Of a stretch of 64,000 nt of DNA, positions 32,224 through 45,220 are shown piece after piece. Every line of letters starts with the position of its first letter. Position 1 is the stretch's first letter. This stretch comes from Papaver somniferum (Eukaryota > Streptophyta > Magnoliopsida > Ranunculales > Papaveraceae). The notes beneath the pieces are model-generated. The model saw only the letters and a program-made list of their open reading frames with translations, made no database searches and was not told the DNA's origin. The stretch is from NCBI RefSeq assembly GCF_003573695.1, contig NC_039366.1, positions 159,902,770 to 159,966,769 on the forward strand. Direction: 5' to 3'. A program made the position numbers and the translations under genes.

Positions 32224-35200
32224 TGTAGATGGGGAAAAACGATTTTCTGGTTTTCACGGAATTGAGGAGACGACCGTGCGGAGGAGACTCCTTGAACCGA
32301 GCGAAATATTCAACCTCACACAGATGCACTGCAAGAAGGGAGTGCTTTGAATTCGAGAGATCAATCTGTATTACTCTCGCATAACTAAGATATTGGCCGT
32401 TCCAGAGTAAATTCGGTCACAAGAGAGAATGGGTTGATCTGTAGGAGGGAAGCTGAGAAATATGTGGAATCAATTGTAATCAAAGATTATGGGTGTGTTA
32501 TGTATTCTGAATAAGATAAGTTACGAATGATTGAAATTGCTCAGTTGAGAGTAATTGCTCAATTGATGAGGTGTTGATCTCGTGTTGTCTGTGAGACGTG
32601 AGATTCTTGTATCTTCAATCATGATTTCGGAGACTTATTTATATTGCTGGAATTGTAGACACCATGATCCCATGAAGTGTGACAGTTGATGAAATCAAAG
32701 AGTGGGGAAATGGAAATCGTGTTTGAAACCAGTTGCTCATCGTGCGAAGACTTGGTCGATTTTCCATCCACTACTTTGTTAACTCCTTCAACTGATTGCA
32801 CGACTTGCTCACATTCCATCGTGTGTATGAACACACGTGCCGTAGACCGCCAGACCAAAACCCTAGTTAATATCCCCCCATGTGACACGATTGACGTCTC
32901 GTGGTTAATTAGTCAGTTGTTGACTTCATGATTTTATGGGACGATGAGTCCATGTATTTGCTGAGTTGAACATGTTTTTGCAAAATGTTATGAAACTCAT
33001 GAATTGAACGTGTCTGTTGAGACAGAAGTATAATTCTCACGTTTATAGTTGAGGCGAGCAAGTATTGCTCTTAATTGTTGAATATTGATAGTTGAACCAA
33101 TATTCCTTGATTTGAGCAAATATTGCTTATCTGAGCAAGTGTTGCTCGTCTGATGAATTATTGGTAGCGTGGCCAAAATAAAACATTAATTAGAATACTG
33201 GTAGTTGAACCGAGCATAATTAATAAGATACTGATCATGAGATCGTCGTAAAGTTATTAGTGTTCGAATCTGGAATTATGATCCTTGGACTCAGAAACCC
33301 TAATTTGATCAATTGATGACCAATTGATGGTTTATTTCAAAATCAACCCATGGAATGAAGAGGGATCGGACATGGACCGTGGTCGACCATGTAGCGCCAT
33401 ATGCTCATGTGAGCAAATACCAAGGTCTCTTGAAGAGTTGGTGAAAGAATGATCAAATGCTAATTCAATCATTTCTCATATAATGCTCGTCTGAGCCTTA
33501 GGTGATAAAACCTAATTAATTATGAAGAGGTGAGGGACCGACCAAGGGATGAAATCATCCCTGGGTGGTCACGGGATCGACTGACGATCATTCCATGAAA
33601 TCCAAAATTATTTGGAAGAGTTTTGGACCTAATACGTGCAATTGCGCAAATTAGGTCAAATCATGAAAATACGTGGGACCGGCTCATTGCGAGCCAAAGA
33701 GCCAACCCTGGTCGGTCAAGGTAACATGCTCACGTCGTCAACACGTCTGTCTCAATCCTGAGAATTTTGATATTTTCTGGCGTGCGTTGAGCATCCATTC
33801 GAGAAAATATGACAAAATTAGGGTTTTGCTGAAACTGAGGAAACTTCATGAGATGAAGGAAAATAATTATAAAATGAAGGAATAGTGGCGTGGGACCGCT
33901 GAGCCAAGGCATGGCCGGCCAGTGACCACGGTCCCATGGTGCCTTTTCCTAATTTTATAATATTTTTCATGATTTTATGAAAATATCATGAAATCAAGGA
34001 ATTTTGTTGAAATTAAGGAGTTTCCTTAAAGTGAAAGTTTCCATGGGATCAAGGAAGCAAATAATATTAAAATAATAAAATAAGGGCGTGTGGGCGGCTG
34101 AGGCATGGCGGCTTGGGCCCGGTCCCGTGTTTCCTAATTTTATGTATTTTTATGTATTTTTTCATGATTTGAAGGAATTTTCATAATTTGAGAGAAATAC
34201 CATGAAATCAAGGAATTTCATGGGATCAAGGAAACCTTAAAATAATAATAATAAAATAAAGGGGCATGTGGGATCGGCTAGGGCATGGCCGGCCAGCTTG
34301 GGCCCAGTCCCACGGGTTTCCCTAATTTTATATTATATTTTTCATGGATTTATGAAAATACCATGAGATTAAGGAGTTTTCATGAGATTAGGAAAATAAT
34401 AATAAAATAATGAGGAACCATAAGGTGTGGAGCTGTCCGGGATCAAGGCATGGCCGGTTGGCCAACAATCACGGCCCCACAATATTTTCCTAATTTTATA
34501 TCATTTCCTTGGTGCGAAGGAAACACCATGAAACTGAGGAGTTTCCTCAAAACGAAGGATATTTGTTCAAATGAAAGGATTTTCATAAGATTAAGGAAAA
34601 TAACAAAAAATACGATAAAATATAAAACTGGCGTGCGATTGGCCACGACACAGCCGGCCGGTCGTTGAGCCCAATCCCCAGCGCCTTGGTCAATATTTAA
34701 TTATTTATTATTTTCCTTCCTATTTTGCATAGGTTCATCGTTTCGTCGTATTTTGAAATACTCGTTCGTGCGGTGATTGTTAGTGCATCATCATTGAGTA
34801 CACTTGCACCTTTTGAGCCGAGGCTTACTCAGAGGTAACTCAGACGCCCCTGCGTTGAATATTTATTGCTAACCCATGGAATTCTGCTATGAAGAACCAT
34901 AGATTGAAGTAATGAAATAATACGAAAATATTTGAATATTTTCGGAAATTCAGTGGATGAATCCAAGAATTTAGGAATAATTAACTTATGGCCCTATACT
35001 AGCAGAGCAAGCTGTCTAGGACCATTAATTATTCTGACATGAGCTTGCTGGAGCTTCACATCCTTTATATAGTCAGGGAAAACTTGATGTTTGTATCCTG
35101 AAGACATTATCGCTCTATACTAGCAAAGCAAGCTGTCTAGGAGCCGTCAATCTCGTGATTCTATATAGAAATAATTACTGAAATGTTCATTGTTCATGAG

Positions 35201-35378
35201 ATATGTCGTTATCCAGCTGAGAGACTACATATCTGCATATACTCCGAGAGAAAGTATTCTCATTCAGAGGATTCGATGAGAGACCCGTGTCTCAATACTC
35301 ACATCTGATTGCTGGATCTGGAGTTCGTATAATTATGGGTTCACGATTTTAGATTTTGTCGAAAATCCACCATCTACA
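32224..35378 (-). repeat. 5' LTR of element B
   Basis: 3155 bp with the same ends and layout as the 3' LTR: TATA boxes on the minus strand at 32636-32643 and 35064-35071, GC-module train 33885-34690, and TTGCTCA/TGAGCAA cluster about 33050-33150. Confidence 0.93.
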
Positions 35379-36636
35379 GGTTCACACTTCGTGTGATCGT
35401 CTATGGATACGAGATCGAGACAATACAACAATGAAGTATGTTTACTTGATAAAAAGGTTCGTACTTAACCAAACACAATAGCATTGATTATCAAGTAAAT
35501 AGGAATTAACGTTTGTGTAATTTAATTTAGTTATAATAAAACAATTATAATGCGGAAATATAAAGTAAATGACACAACAATATTTTGTTAACGAGGAAAC
35601 CGCAAACGCAGAAAAACCCGGGACCTTGTCCAGAATTGAATACTTTCAGGATTAAGCCGCCACACAAAATTAAACCTAACTCTGTATAGTTGAGACCAAG
35701 CAACTAAACCTGTAGTTCACCTAGTTCTGTATGTATTCCCACGCCTCCAACTTATGAATAAGTCACGTACTTGGAACAATTCCTTTGGTTCGTGTTCCAA
35801 ATAGTAAAGGAACAACAAATTTGTTTGGTATCAACTCTATTCAACCAAATAATGTGAGTTAGACAAAGGATCTTCTGTTTATCTCAATAAACTCCTTCGT
35901 CAGGTTCTTAGATCTATCTTATTCTCAACTACCGAAGTAATTGTTAAGATTTTGCAATCAATACTTTTAATAACAAAGAATTGTATTGATTTCCGATCTA
36001 CACAACTAATCAATCTAATCTACCACAAGGATAAACCAATTATAGTTGGATCCTCTTATACCGAAACAAGTATTGTGCACACCAAAGATTATGAACCCCA
36101 AATCAGAAATCTTCAATATCTTCTTTGTCTTCAAATCTTATTAGATCTTCTTTACCAAGAACACAAACAAGTCGTGAGAGGTTATACTAAATCACACATA
36201 TTGGATGTCACAAGATGTTCAATGAATAACAATCCCAATAACGCCTGGCGATTTCCTTTTCGATTCATAAACAAGTTTATAAACTTACTTCCTTAAAACA
36301 CATGTAAAACATTGTTTCCTAGGATGAAATCCTTACCTCATACTCGTACATAATCACAATAGCATTTAAACGATTATGTCGATGCCTTATCTACAAAGTT
36401 TAATGGTTAAGCAATAAACTTCATATTGTATTCCTTAATACTATGTCTATCTAGAGTGTTCATGCTTCGCAGTTCTGTTTTCAATATGCACGACTTGAAA
36501 GATACGTTAGGGAATGAAACAGTTCAAGTCGAATATGACTAACCTCAAGTAGAAGGATGATGTTGTCGTTGTAGCTTCTTATTTCTTCACTTATTCAAGT
36601 CTTCGCAATACTTGTAATGTCTCATATCCTAATACT
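35379..36636 (-). repeat. 5' LTR of element D, distal piece, internally deleted and truncated
   Basis: Resumes with GGTTCACACTTCG, collinear with 11434 onward. It skips about 1.29 kb (equivalent of about 12200-13488) at 36151-36156. It stops near 36636, about 115 bp short of the true LTR end, where family R sequence begins. Confidence 0.85.
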
Positions 36637-38831
36637 CAAGGAACTGGTGGAACTTCATCGACTAAAAGGTATGTGGAGACTTGAACTTATCTATCACTCA
36701 AAAGTCTATCTACTCTATCTCCTATCTTGAGACAAAAGTCGTATTTCTATATAGACTTCGATTATACACATTTGCTATTTCGAGCCGAGTTTATCTCGTT
36801 TATTTATTTCTCGAAATATGTGTTGGTAAGCTTTCGCTTTGGCCAAGTTCATCTTTAAAAGTGACGAAAGTCATGTTGATTATTTCAATATCTTGAAAAT
36901 CGCTTTGATGAAAAATAGTGTGTGAATAACCTCTATTTAACATCCTCTAAGAATGTTTCAATGATTGAAACGAGATTTTAGAATATATAACCTTGAATGG
37001 ATATAAACATTGTATGTGAACTCATACTTGTGTAAGTCCAAAATCCTTGAACTAAAGTATGCGTACTTTACTGGTTCAGGATGTCCGGAAGCTAAGTCCG
37101 CGTACCCGTACGTGTACTGCCGGAATTTCACATCCCGTGAATTTCTGCTGGAGTTTGTGAACTAAAAACAAACTCAATCCGGGTACTTAAGTATGCGTAC
37201 TGGTATGCATACTTGAGTGGGTTATTTTCTAAAAACGGTTTATTCGTGAACTAAGACATGTATAAACTAAGGAATGTATATTTGCAAACCGTGGATATAA
37301 TGTTCATGAATCGATCCGAGTGAATCAAAATCGTTTTTGTTTCGATTGTGTCTTATATGCTTCGATGAGATCTAAGCAATTGAACAACTCTCTAACTAGT
37401 TCTTATGAGTCATTTGAACTAGTTATGGTGAAGATGAATAAGGTTGATATGAAAGTGCTCACATGGCTAACCATTGGTTAACTACTGTGGAACAAACTAG
37501 GTGTACACGTTTAGGTACGGTTACACAAACCTAAATGAACGTGCATTTCATTTGTGTATAACAAGCTAAGTTCGATCTAACGGTTGAAAGATATTAGCTT
37601 GAATCTAATAAGGTTTTCATCTAACGGTGAATATTGAATGCTTTGTTACCAAGGTAGCATTGATTGCAAACTATGATTTGAAGACTATATAAAGGAGAAC
37701 TCTAGCAACTGGGAAACCTAATTTCCACACCTCCTGTGTGATACTAGTTGTAAAAGCTAGAGTCGATTCTCCTTTAACCTTAGGTTTATACCGAGACCCT
37801 GAAGGTTAACAACTTGAAGACTTCATTAGGATTTTGAAGCTAGACCCAACTATTTTCTCTGTAGTTGCGTGATATTCTCTTGTTGTTTCTATCGTGATTG
37901 AGTGCAATCTTAAGATTGGCTTGAGATTAATTTCTACGATAGGCAAGATAGAAAAGTAGTCACAAACATCTTCGTCTCATCGTTTGCGATTCCACAATAT
38001 CTTGTTTCGCTAGTCGATTAAGATTATTATGAGGTGATTGATATTTCTAGGTTGTTCTTCGGGAATATAAGTCTGGTATATCAATTGGTTCCTGTTCACC
38101 TTGATTTATCAAAAGACGGAACAAAACTCGTAGGTATTTCTGTGGGAGACAGATTTATCTATTACTGTAGACTTTTCTGTGTGATACAGATTTGTTTATT
38201 AAAGTCTTCGACTTTGAGTCGTAACAACTCTTAGTTGTGGGTGAGATCAACTAAGGGAATCAAGTGCGTAGTATCCTGCTGGGATCAGAGACGTAAGGAG
38301 CGCAGTTGTACCTTGGATCAGTGTGAGATTGATTGGGGTTCAACTACAGTCCAGACCGAAGTTATCTTGTAGTAGGCTAGTGTCTATAGCGGCTTAATAC
38401 AGTGTGTGTTCAATCTGGACTAGGTCCCGGGGTTTTTATGCATTTGCGGTTTCCTCGTTAACAAAACTTCTGGTGTTTGTGTTATTTCTTTTCCGCATTA
38501 TATTTTGTTATATAATTGAAATACCACAGGTTGTGCGTTGAATCGGTCAATTGGGAAACCCAACCTTTGGTTATTGATTGAAATTGATTGATCCTTGAAC
38601 ATTGGTCTTTGGTTCCAATCAAGTTAATTTCTCTTGTATTCAATTAGACCCGCAGATTGCTATTTGCTTAAGTAAGTATTGAATCGAGAAATTGAGATAT
38701 AACTCCTTGATATACTTTTCTTAAGATTGAGTCTGACTGTCTAGTTGATTCTCTTGAAAGTATATTGGAGTTATTCCATACAGATTGCTAAGCGAAATAT
38801 TGGGTGAGGTTGTTAGAACCCCACTTTTTCA
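36634..38831 (+). repeat. First LTR of element E
   Basis: Lacks about the first 190 bp. TATATAAA at 37686-37693; ends GAACCCCACTTTTTCA. Confidence 0.88.
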
Positions 38832-38833
38832 AT

Positions 38834-38845
38834 TGGTATCCGAGC
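38834..38845 (+). promoter_or_regulatory. Primer binding site of element E, first unit
   Basis: TGGTATCCGAGC, one base different from the usual Met-tRNA complement (C for A). The same variant is at 44466-44477, so it is fixed in the family here. Confidence 0.75.
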
Positions 38846-38898
38846 AGGAAAACACATTTAAATACCTCATAAGTCTGTGTTTGTAGTGATATGAATCT

Positions 38899-39588
38899 AT
38901 GGACAGTAGTGCTATCTCAATAAATGCACCACCAGATCCAGAGATTCCAGAATTCTCTTCCATGACTGATTTAATAAAATCTGTAGAAGAAATTCTATCT
39001 AAACCCCACCAGGTTTAAAATCCCTTGAAGTTTTTTCAGGGCTTGAAAAGAAACTTGAAAGCTTAACTTCTGATGTTGATTTCTCCAGAAAGAACAAGAG
39101 TCTCTTGACAGGGTAAATCAAGATAGTATATTGAGGTTGATATTGATTTGCTAATCAGTGTGAGAAATACTCCACCTCTGCGTAATTCAATTAGTTACAA
39201 CAAACGAAACGAATTACAAAAGGAGTTTAAGTCTCAGACATCTGAGTATATCACCTCAATGCATGAATTGATTCACTACTCAATCCCTGATACTTCCTAT
39301 CAAGATCATCAAGATAGTAGTATTGTCTTCTTATATGAGAAACCTAGGACGTCTTTTCTTGTCAAAAGAGTTTCCCGTCACAGTACTACAAACTATCCGC
39401 AGAAACTGTTCCTTATAAGTTGGAAAACGAGAAATCAGAAACACAATTATTTTGGGATTCTCTTGAAGTTCCTTATTAGACTTATAAAAACAATTTCCTG
39501 GGTGTTTCTCAACACTACAAGATGTAAGAGCTACTGGAAAGAAACTCTCTCTTGGTGTCATGGTATGAGAGGCTTTTTGTTCTTATAA
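38899..39588 (+). pseudogene. Degraded first ORF of element E, unit 1 (gag position)
   Basis: The ATG at 38899 opens a 39-codon frame (MDSSAISINAPPDPEIPEF..., TAA 39016-39018). Homologous-looking coiled-coil pieces continue in other frames (EVFSGLEKKLESLTSDV, then KEQESLDRVNQDS). It occupies the place of gag but I recognise no gag motif. It may be a decayed relative of the coiled-coil ORF of element D. Confidence 0.4.
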
Positions 39589-40074
39589 GTTCTTAAAAGA
39601 ACTGCTCATGAGAGTTTCGTTGAGCTTTGCTTCAAACTGTCGCCCCTATTTTGTCAAGTCAAAATATGTAAAAACAAACGTGCCCTTATCTGCACACGTA
39701 CGGTTCACGTACTACGTGCCTGAACCATGTTCCAGAACTGATTGATCCCAGTACCGGAATTAGTTTTACCAGTTCCGGAACTGTTCGGTCGGTTTCACAT
39801 AAAAAGAGAGAAAGAATTCTTGTTTTTTTCACCTTCGTCTTCTTTGTGTCAATTCATGAACAAAAGAGAAATACTCTGGTTCACAAACTCTTCATCATCT
39901 TCTCTTGTTTCTTAACCAATTTTTGTTTGGTCTTTATCTTTGAACTCAATAGAAGATTTGGCACATTGGGTCAAGAACCTTTTCAGTCTAGTCATCGTTT
40001 TGAAACTCCACCATCAACAACAGTTCTTGGACCAAGTAAGTAGTTCATTCTCTCTGTTGTGTTTTTTCTCAAAA

Positions 40075-40759
40075 ATGGCTTCTAGGAAAAGGTTAAGTCG
40101 TGGTGAAATTTTGGATACTCATCCCAATTTTACTAGTAGAAGGATTGATAGTGATAATGAGTTTCATGATTAAGAAATTGGTATAGACGTTCTACAACCC
40201 TTTTATGATCTTGTTCTTCAAATTAGCTTTACTAGTCTTCTTGCTAGGGATAAATATGTCAAGTTTTTTAAAGGAAATTTCTTCATAGAAAGGGTTTATG
40301 ATCGTACCATTAAAGAACCTGAGTTTCACCAGTTCATGAACCAACATGAATGGGGATATATTCATGATGGTCTTGGGGCGTCATATCCTGAAATGACTTG
40401 TCAGTTTTATGCTAACCTGCATGCTGCCAACAAAATCAGTTGTTGTTTCAAGACAATGGTTGGTGGGATATCGTTTGAGGTAAATCGTGGAGTGATTGCA
40501 TACTTGTCGAACCATTGCAGAAATGGTTTGTTATCTTATCTCTGGTGAAGAAATTGATTTATGTGGCCTGATTATTCGTCAAATGATTCATATGGTTTCA
40601 CAGAAAAAGAATCTTGGGTTTTCATGTCTCATCAGCCGAATTTGCAGTCAATTTAAGGTTCATCATATTGGTACCTGCACTGTCATGATCTACTCCTCTA
40701 TCCCAGACAGACATCACAACAAGATGAAACCGATCATTTTTGAAGGCAACTTCTTCTAA
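40075..40759 (+). pseudogene. Captured ORF, putative plant transposon protein type, element E unit 1
   Basis: Starts MASRKRLSRGE. One in-frame TAA at 40171-40173, then open through EFHQFMNQHEWGYIHDG, YPEMTCQFYANLHAAN and FEVNRGVIAYL. A frameshift near 40505 leads to EMVCYLISGEEIDLCGLIIRQ and CLISRICSQFKV. The order W..., YPE(M/L)...FYAN, I...YL, then LI..(I/L)C is the pattern I know from the putative plant transposon protein family, found in many plant retroelements; its function is unknown. The call is from pattern memory, not a search. Confidence 0.6.
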
Positions 40760-42092
40760 TGAAAGAATTGAGTGCTTACAGGAATAATTGAGCTATGTGT
40801 TGGGAATTCATCCTGAACTAACCGAACCTGTGTTCAAGATTGCTGAGAAATATAATCGCAATCAAACTTAGTTTCTTCATTTTGTTTTAGTTCTTGTTAA
40901 ACTTCTATTGTTGGATGTTATTCTAAAAGTTGTAATAACTTATGTTTAGCCTTGGATGGTTACTTTCAAATTAAAATTGCTAAAAGTATTGCATCCATGA
41001 GAAGTTTAACATAATCAAAAGTTAAGTCTGTCGTATATCGATATGCAAGTATTGATAAAGATTGAATGAACTTTTGACAAACAAAGTTAAGCCTTTTATG
41101 TTGTTATGCAAATATTGACGGAAGAAAGGATGAGATTTTGTTTACAAAGACTAAGTCTATTATATGTCACTGTGCAAACAGTAATGAAAGATAGAATGAA
41201 TCTTTGTTTATTCCGCAGTATTGATCTTCCTTGATCCATATTTCTTATGTATATACTGTGTGGCTCCGTAAGTTCTCTTATGTTGAGCATTTCCGTTTAA
41301 ATTAATCATGGATTCTCTTGTGGTTAATTTAATTGAGTATTTTGGAAACAAATTCATGTTCTTGTGATTTGTAATGTCCAAAGAAATCCTTCTTTTCTTG
41401 TGAAAATAAGGTCGCTCTTGTTGTTCTTTCGGGAATGACATTTTATGGGGGAGAGTTCTTAATTGAAATTGTGCTTAGTTGCCAAATCATTGTGTGGCGG
41501 CTGTGGAATATTATAGGGGTTATCTTTTATCTTTATAAACTCCTTGATGAATGCATTTAGTTTCGTCTATATGATTGCATCTAAAAAGTTGATGTGTGCT
41601 TGTTTTTGGTCATGAAGTGTCTCTATGAAAATTTCATTAGGATCCCACTAGTTTTCGTACCTTTGCCAATTTTATTGACAAAAAGGGGGTGAATTAATGT
41701 TTAGTTCACACTACAAATACATATGGTTCTCGGATCATTATCTAAGGGGGGTGGTTTTCATGTGAGATGAAGTATTGACTAAGGGGGAGTGATACATATC
41801 ACCATAGTATTGTTGTCAAAGTTGAGATACAATTGAACTTTGTTGTTGTATAATAATACTATGACACTGTGTAACAATGATTGAGAGCTTTTGTTTTCTC
41901 ATTGTTATGGCTACGAATCTTCAACAACGATGACGCTGATTTGAATATCTTTGGAATCATTGGAGTACTTGGAAGTGACGAAGATGTCGAGTAATGTTGA
42001 ACAACCAAGGAGATCATGCATGTGGAAGAGAAGCTGCGAAGTTTATTTATTTTGTATTCCATATGTATTAATAGTTTTGTCACTAAAATTGA
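40760..42092 (+). other. 3' non-coding internal region of element E, unit 1
   Basis: AT-rich, no ORF. Contains repeated TTTGTC...GGGGG blocks and the AAAAAGGGGGTG / AAGGGGGGTGG / AAGGGGGAG purine tracts at about 41681, 41741 and 41783 before the true polypurine tract. Confidence 0.5.
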
Positions 42093-42105
42093 CAAAGGGG
42101 GAGAT

Positions 42106-44463
42106 TGTTAGAGCACTTCTCAGTCGAACTCGCAACGTTGCTATCTCAAGCGTGTTTGTCAAGTTTAGTTGCCAGAACTATAAGTCTTGATTTCTAGTTT
42201 ACTTATAGCTAAGTCTCAGACTAGGATATAAAGTGTAGTCAAGCTCTAGACTCCACGGCGTTCATCATGCAAAGAAGAAGAACTACTCAAGGAACTGGTG
42301 GAACTTCATCGACTAAAAGGTATGTGGAGAGTTGAACTTATCTATCACTCAAAAGTCTATCTACTCTATCTCCTATCTTGAGACAAAAGTCGTATTTCTA
42401 TATAGACTTCGATTATACACATTTGCTATTTCGAGCCGAGTTTATCTCGTTTATTTATTTCTCGAAATATGTGTTGGTAAGCTTTCGCTTTGGCCAAGTT
42501 CATCTTTACAAGTGAAGAAAGTCATGTTGATTATTTCAATATCTTGAAAATCGCTTTGATGAAAAATAGTGTGTGAATAACCTCTATTTAAAATCCTCTA
42601 AGAATGTTTCAATGATTGAAATGAGGATTTAGAATATATAACCTTGAATGGATATAAACATTGTATGTGAACTCATACTTGTGTAAGTCCAAAATCCTTG
42701 AACTAAAGTATGCGTACTTTACTGGTTCAGGATGTCCGGAAGCTAAGTCCGCGTACCCGTACGTGTACTGCCGGAATTTCACATCCCGTGAATTTCTGTT
42801 GGAGTTTGTGAACTAAAAACAAACTCAATCTGGGTACTTAAATATGCGTACTGGTATGCATACTTGAGTGGGTTATTTTCTAAAAACGGTTTATTCGTGA
42901 ACTAAGACATGTATAAACTAAGGAATGTATATTTGCAAACCGTGGATATAATGTTCATGAATCGATCCGAGTGAATCAAAATCGTTTTTGTTTCGATTGT
43001 GTCTTATATGCTTCGATGAGATCTAAGCAATTGAACAACTCTCTAACTAGTTCTTATGAGTCATTTGAACTAGTTATGGTGAAGATGAATAAGGTTGATA
43101 TGAAAGTGCTCACATGGCTAACCATTGGTTAACTACTGTGGAACAAACTAGGTGTACACGTTTAGGTCGGTTACACAACCTAAATGAACGTGCATTTCAT
43201 TTGTGTATAACAAGCTAAGTTCGATCTAACGGTTGAAAGATATTAGCTTGAATCTAATAAGGTTTTCATCTAACGGTGAAATTGAATGCTTTGGTTACCA
43301 GTAGCATTGATTGCAAACTATGATTTGAAGACTATAAAGGAGAACTCTAGCAACTGGGAAACCTAATTTCCACACCTCCTGTGTGATCTATTGTAAAGCT
43401 AAGTCGATTCTCCTTTAACTTAGGTTTATACCGAGACCCTGAAGGTTAACAACTTGAACTTCATTAGGATTGTGAACTGACCCAACTATTTTCTCTGTAG
43501 TTGCGTGATATTCTCTTGTTGTTTCTATCGTGATTGAGTGCAATCTTAAGTTGGCTTGAGATTATTTCTACGATAGGCAAGATAGAAAAGTATCACAACC
43601 TCTTCGTCTCACATCGTTTGCGATCCACAATATCTTGTTTCGCTAGTCGATTAAGATTATTATGAGGTGATTGATATTTCTAGGCTGTTCTTCGGGAGTA
43701 TAAGTCTGGTATATCAATTGGTTCCTGTTCACCTTGATTTATCAAAAGACGGAACAAAACTCGTAGGTATTTCTGTGGGAGACAGATTTATCTATTACTG
43801 TAGACTTTTCTGTGTGATACAGATTTGTTTATTCAAGTCTTCGACTTTGAGTCGTAACAACTCTTAGTTGTGGGTGAAATCAACTAAGGGAATCAAGTGC
43901 GTAGTATCCTGCTGGGATCAGAGACGTAAGGAGCGCATTTGTACCTTGGATCAGTGTGAGATTGATTGGGGTTCAACTACAGTCCAGACCGAAGTTATCT
44001 TGTAGTAGGCTAGTGTATATAGCGGATTAATACAGTGTGTGTTCAATCTGGACTAGGTCCCGGGGTTTTTCTGCATTTGCGGTTTCCTCGTTAACAAAAC
44101 TTCTGGTGTTTGTGTTATTTCTTTTCCGCATTATATTTTGTTATATAATTGAAATACCACAGGTTGTGCGTTGAATCGGTCAATTGGGAAACCCAACCTT
44201 TGGTTATTGATTGAAATTGATTGATCCTTGAACATTGGTCTTTGGTTCCAATCAAGTTAATTTCTCTTGTATTCAATTAGACCCGCAGATTGCTATTTGC
44301 TTAAGTAAGTATTGAATCTAGAAATTGAGATATAACTCCTTGATATACTTTTCTTAAGATTGAGTCTGACTGCTAGTTGATTCTCTTGAAAGTATATTGG
44401 AGTTAGTCCATACAGATTGCTAAGCGAAATATTGGGTGAGGTTGTTAGAACCCCACTTTTTCA
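42106..44463 (+). repeat. Second (shared) LTR of element E
   Basis: 2358 bp, TGTTAGAGCACTTCTCAG to CCCCACTTTTTCA. It serves as the 3' LTR of unit 1 and 5' LTR of unit 2. A 460-bp stretch (about 43165-43625) is peppered with small indels that neighbouring copies lack; TATATAAA has become TATAAA here. Confidence 0.92.
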
Positions 44464-44530
44464 ATTGGTATCCGAGCAGGAAAACACATTTAAAGACCTC
44501 ATAAGTCTGTGTTTGTAGTGATCTGAATCT

Positions 44531-45220
44531 ATGGACAGTAGTGCTATCTCAATAAATGCACCACCAGATCCAGAGATTCCAGAATTCTCTTCCATGACTG
44601 ATTTAATAAAATCTGTAGAAGAAATTCTATCTAAACCCCACCAGGTTTAAAATCCCTTGAAGTTTTTTCATGGCTTGAAAAGAAACTTGAAAGCTTAACT
44701 TCTGATGTTGATTTCTCCAGAAAGAACAAGAGTCTCTTGACAGGGTAAATCAAGATAGTATATTGAGGTTGATATTGATTTGCTAATCAGTGTGAGAAAT
44801 ACTCCACCTCTGCGTAATTCAATTAGTTACAACAAACGAAACGAATTACAAAAGGAGTTTAAGTCTCAGACATCTGAGTATATCACCTCAAAGCATGAAT
44901 TGATTCACTACTCAATCCCTGATACTTCCTATCAAGATCATCAAGATAGTAGTATTGTCTTCTTATATGAGAAACCTAGGACGTCTTTTCTTGTCAAAAG
45001 AGTTTCCCGTCGCAGTACTACAAACTATCCGCAGAAACTGTTCCTTATAAGTTGGAAAACGAGAAATCAGAAACACAATTATTTTAGGATTCTCTTGAAG
45101 TTCCTTATTAGACTTATAAAAACAATTTCCTGGGTGTTTCTCAACACTACAAGATGTAAGAGCTACTGGAAAGAAACTCTCTCTTGGTGTCATGGTATGA
45201 GAGGCCTTTTGTTCTTATAA
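44531..45220 (+). pseudogene. Degraded first ORF of element E, unit 2
   Basis: Near-identical to 38899-39588; the same early stop (44648-44650). Confidence 0.4.

Larger units (their letters stand above)
21117..35378 (-). mobile_element. Element B: family P Ty3-type element with both LTRs and target duplication
   Basis: 14.26 kb. LTRs 21117-24204 (3088 bp) and 32224-35378 (3155 bp) share TGTAGATGG...CCATCTACA ends. GGTTC is duplicated (21112-21116 and 35379-35383). The primer site lies at 32203-32220 and the purine tract at 24205-24218. The minus strand carries gag, protease and the integrase C-terminal tail; the plus strand carries a spliced PMD gene between that tail and the 3' LTR. Missing reverse transcriptase, RNase H and integrase core make it non-autonomous. 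The antisense gene position is like that of antisense ORFs in Tat-lineage elements such as Grande. A Tat-type assignment is likely but not proven without reverse transcriptase. Confidence 0.93.
11317..36636 (-). mobile_element. Element D: family Q non-autonomous LTR element, interrupted twice
   Basis: Minus-strand element with 3' LTR 11317-14106, internal region 14107-20999, primer site 20988-20999, and a 5' LTR that starts at 21002, is split by element B (21117-35378), resumes at 35379 and breaks off near 36636. The internal region contains a solo family R LTR (15728-18188). No protease, reverse transcriptase or integrase is seen. What it encodes is one acidic coiled-coil ORF and one smaller basic-to-acidic ORF. 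The 5' LTR also lacks about 1.29 kb compared with the 3' LTR. Confidence 0.85.

Noticed and set aside
33673..33885. 70-codon frame, also at 22574-22870 and 4896-5111
   Set aside because: Spans LTR sequence next to the GC modules; indels between copies break the frame.
35952..36296. 114-codon frame
   Set aside because: Inside the 5' LTR of element D across the microdeletion; not kept in the other Q LTRs.
39331..39561. 76-codon minus-strand frame, repeated at 44963-45193
   Set aside because: Opposite a degraded ORF; kept only because the two units are near-identical tandem copies.
41859..42190. Overlapping frames on both strands near the E purine tract (also 47494-47825 and 57997-58215)
   Set aside because: They cross the internal/LTR border and primer tracts; similarity is due to DNA homology of elements E and G.
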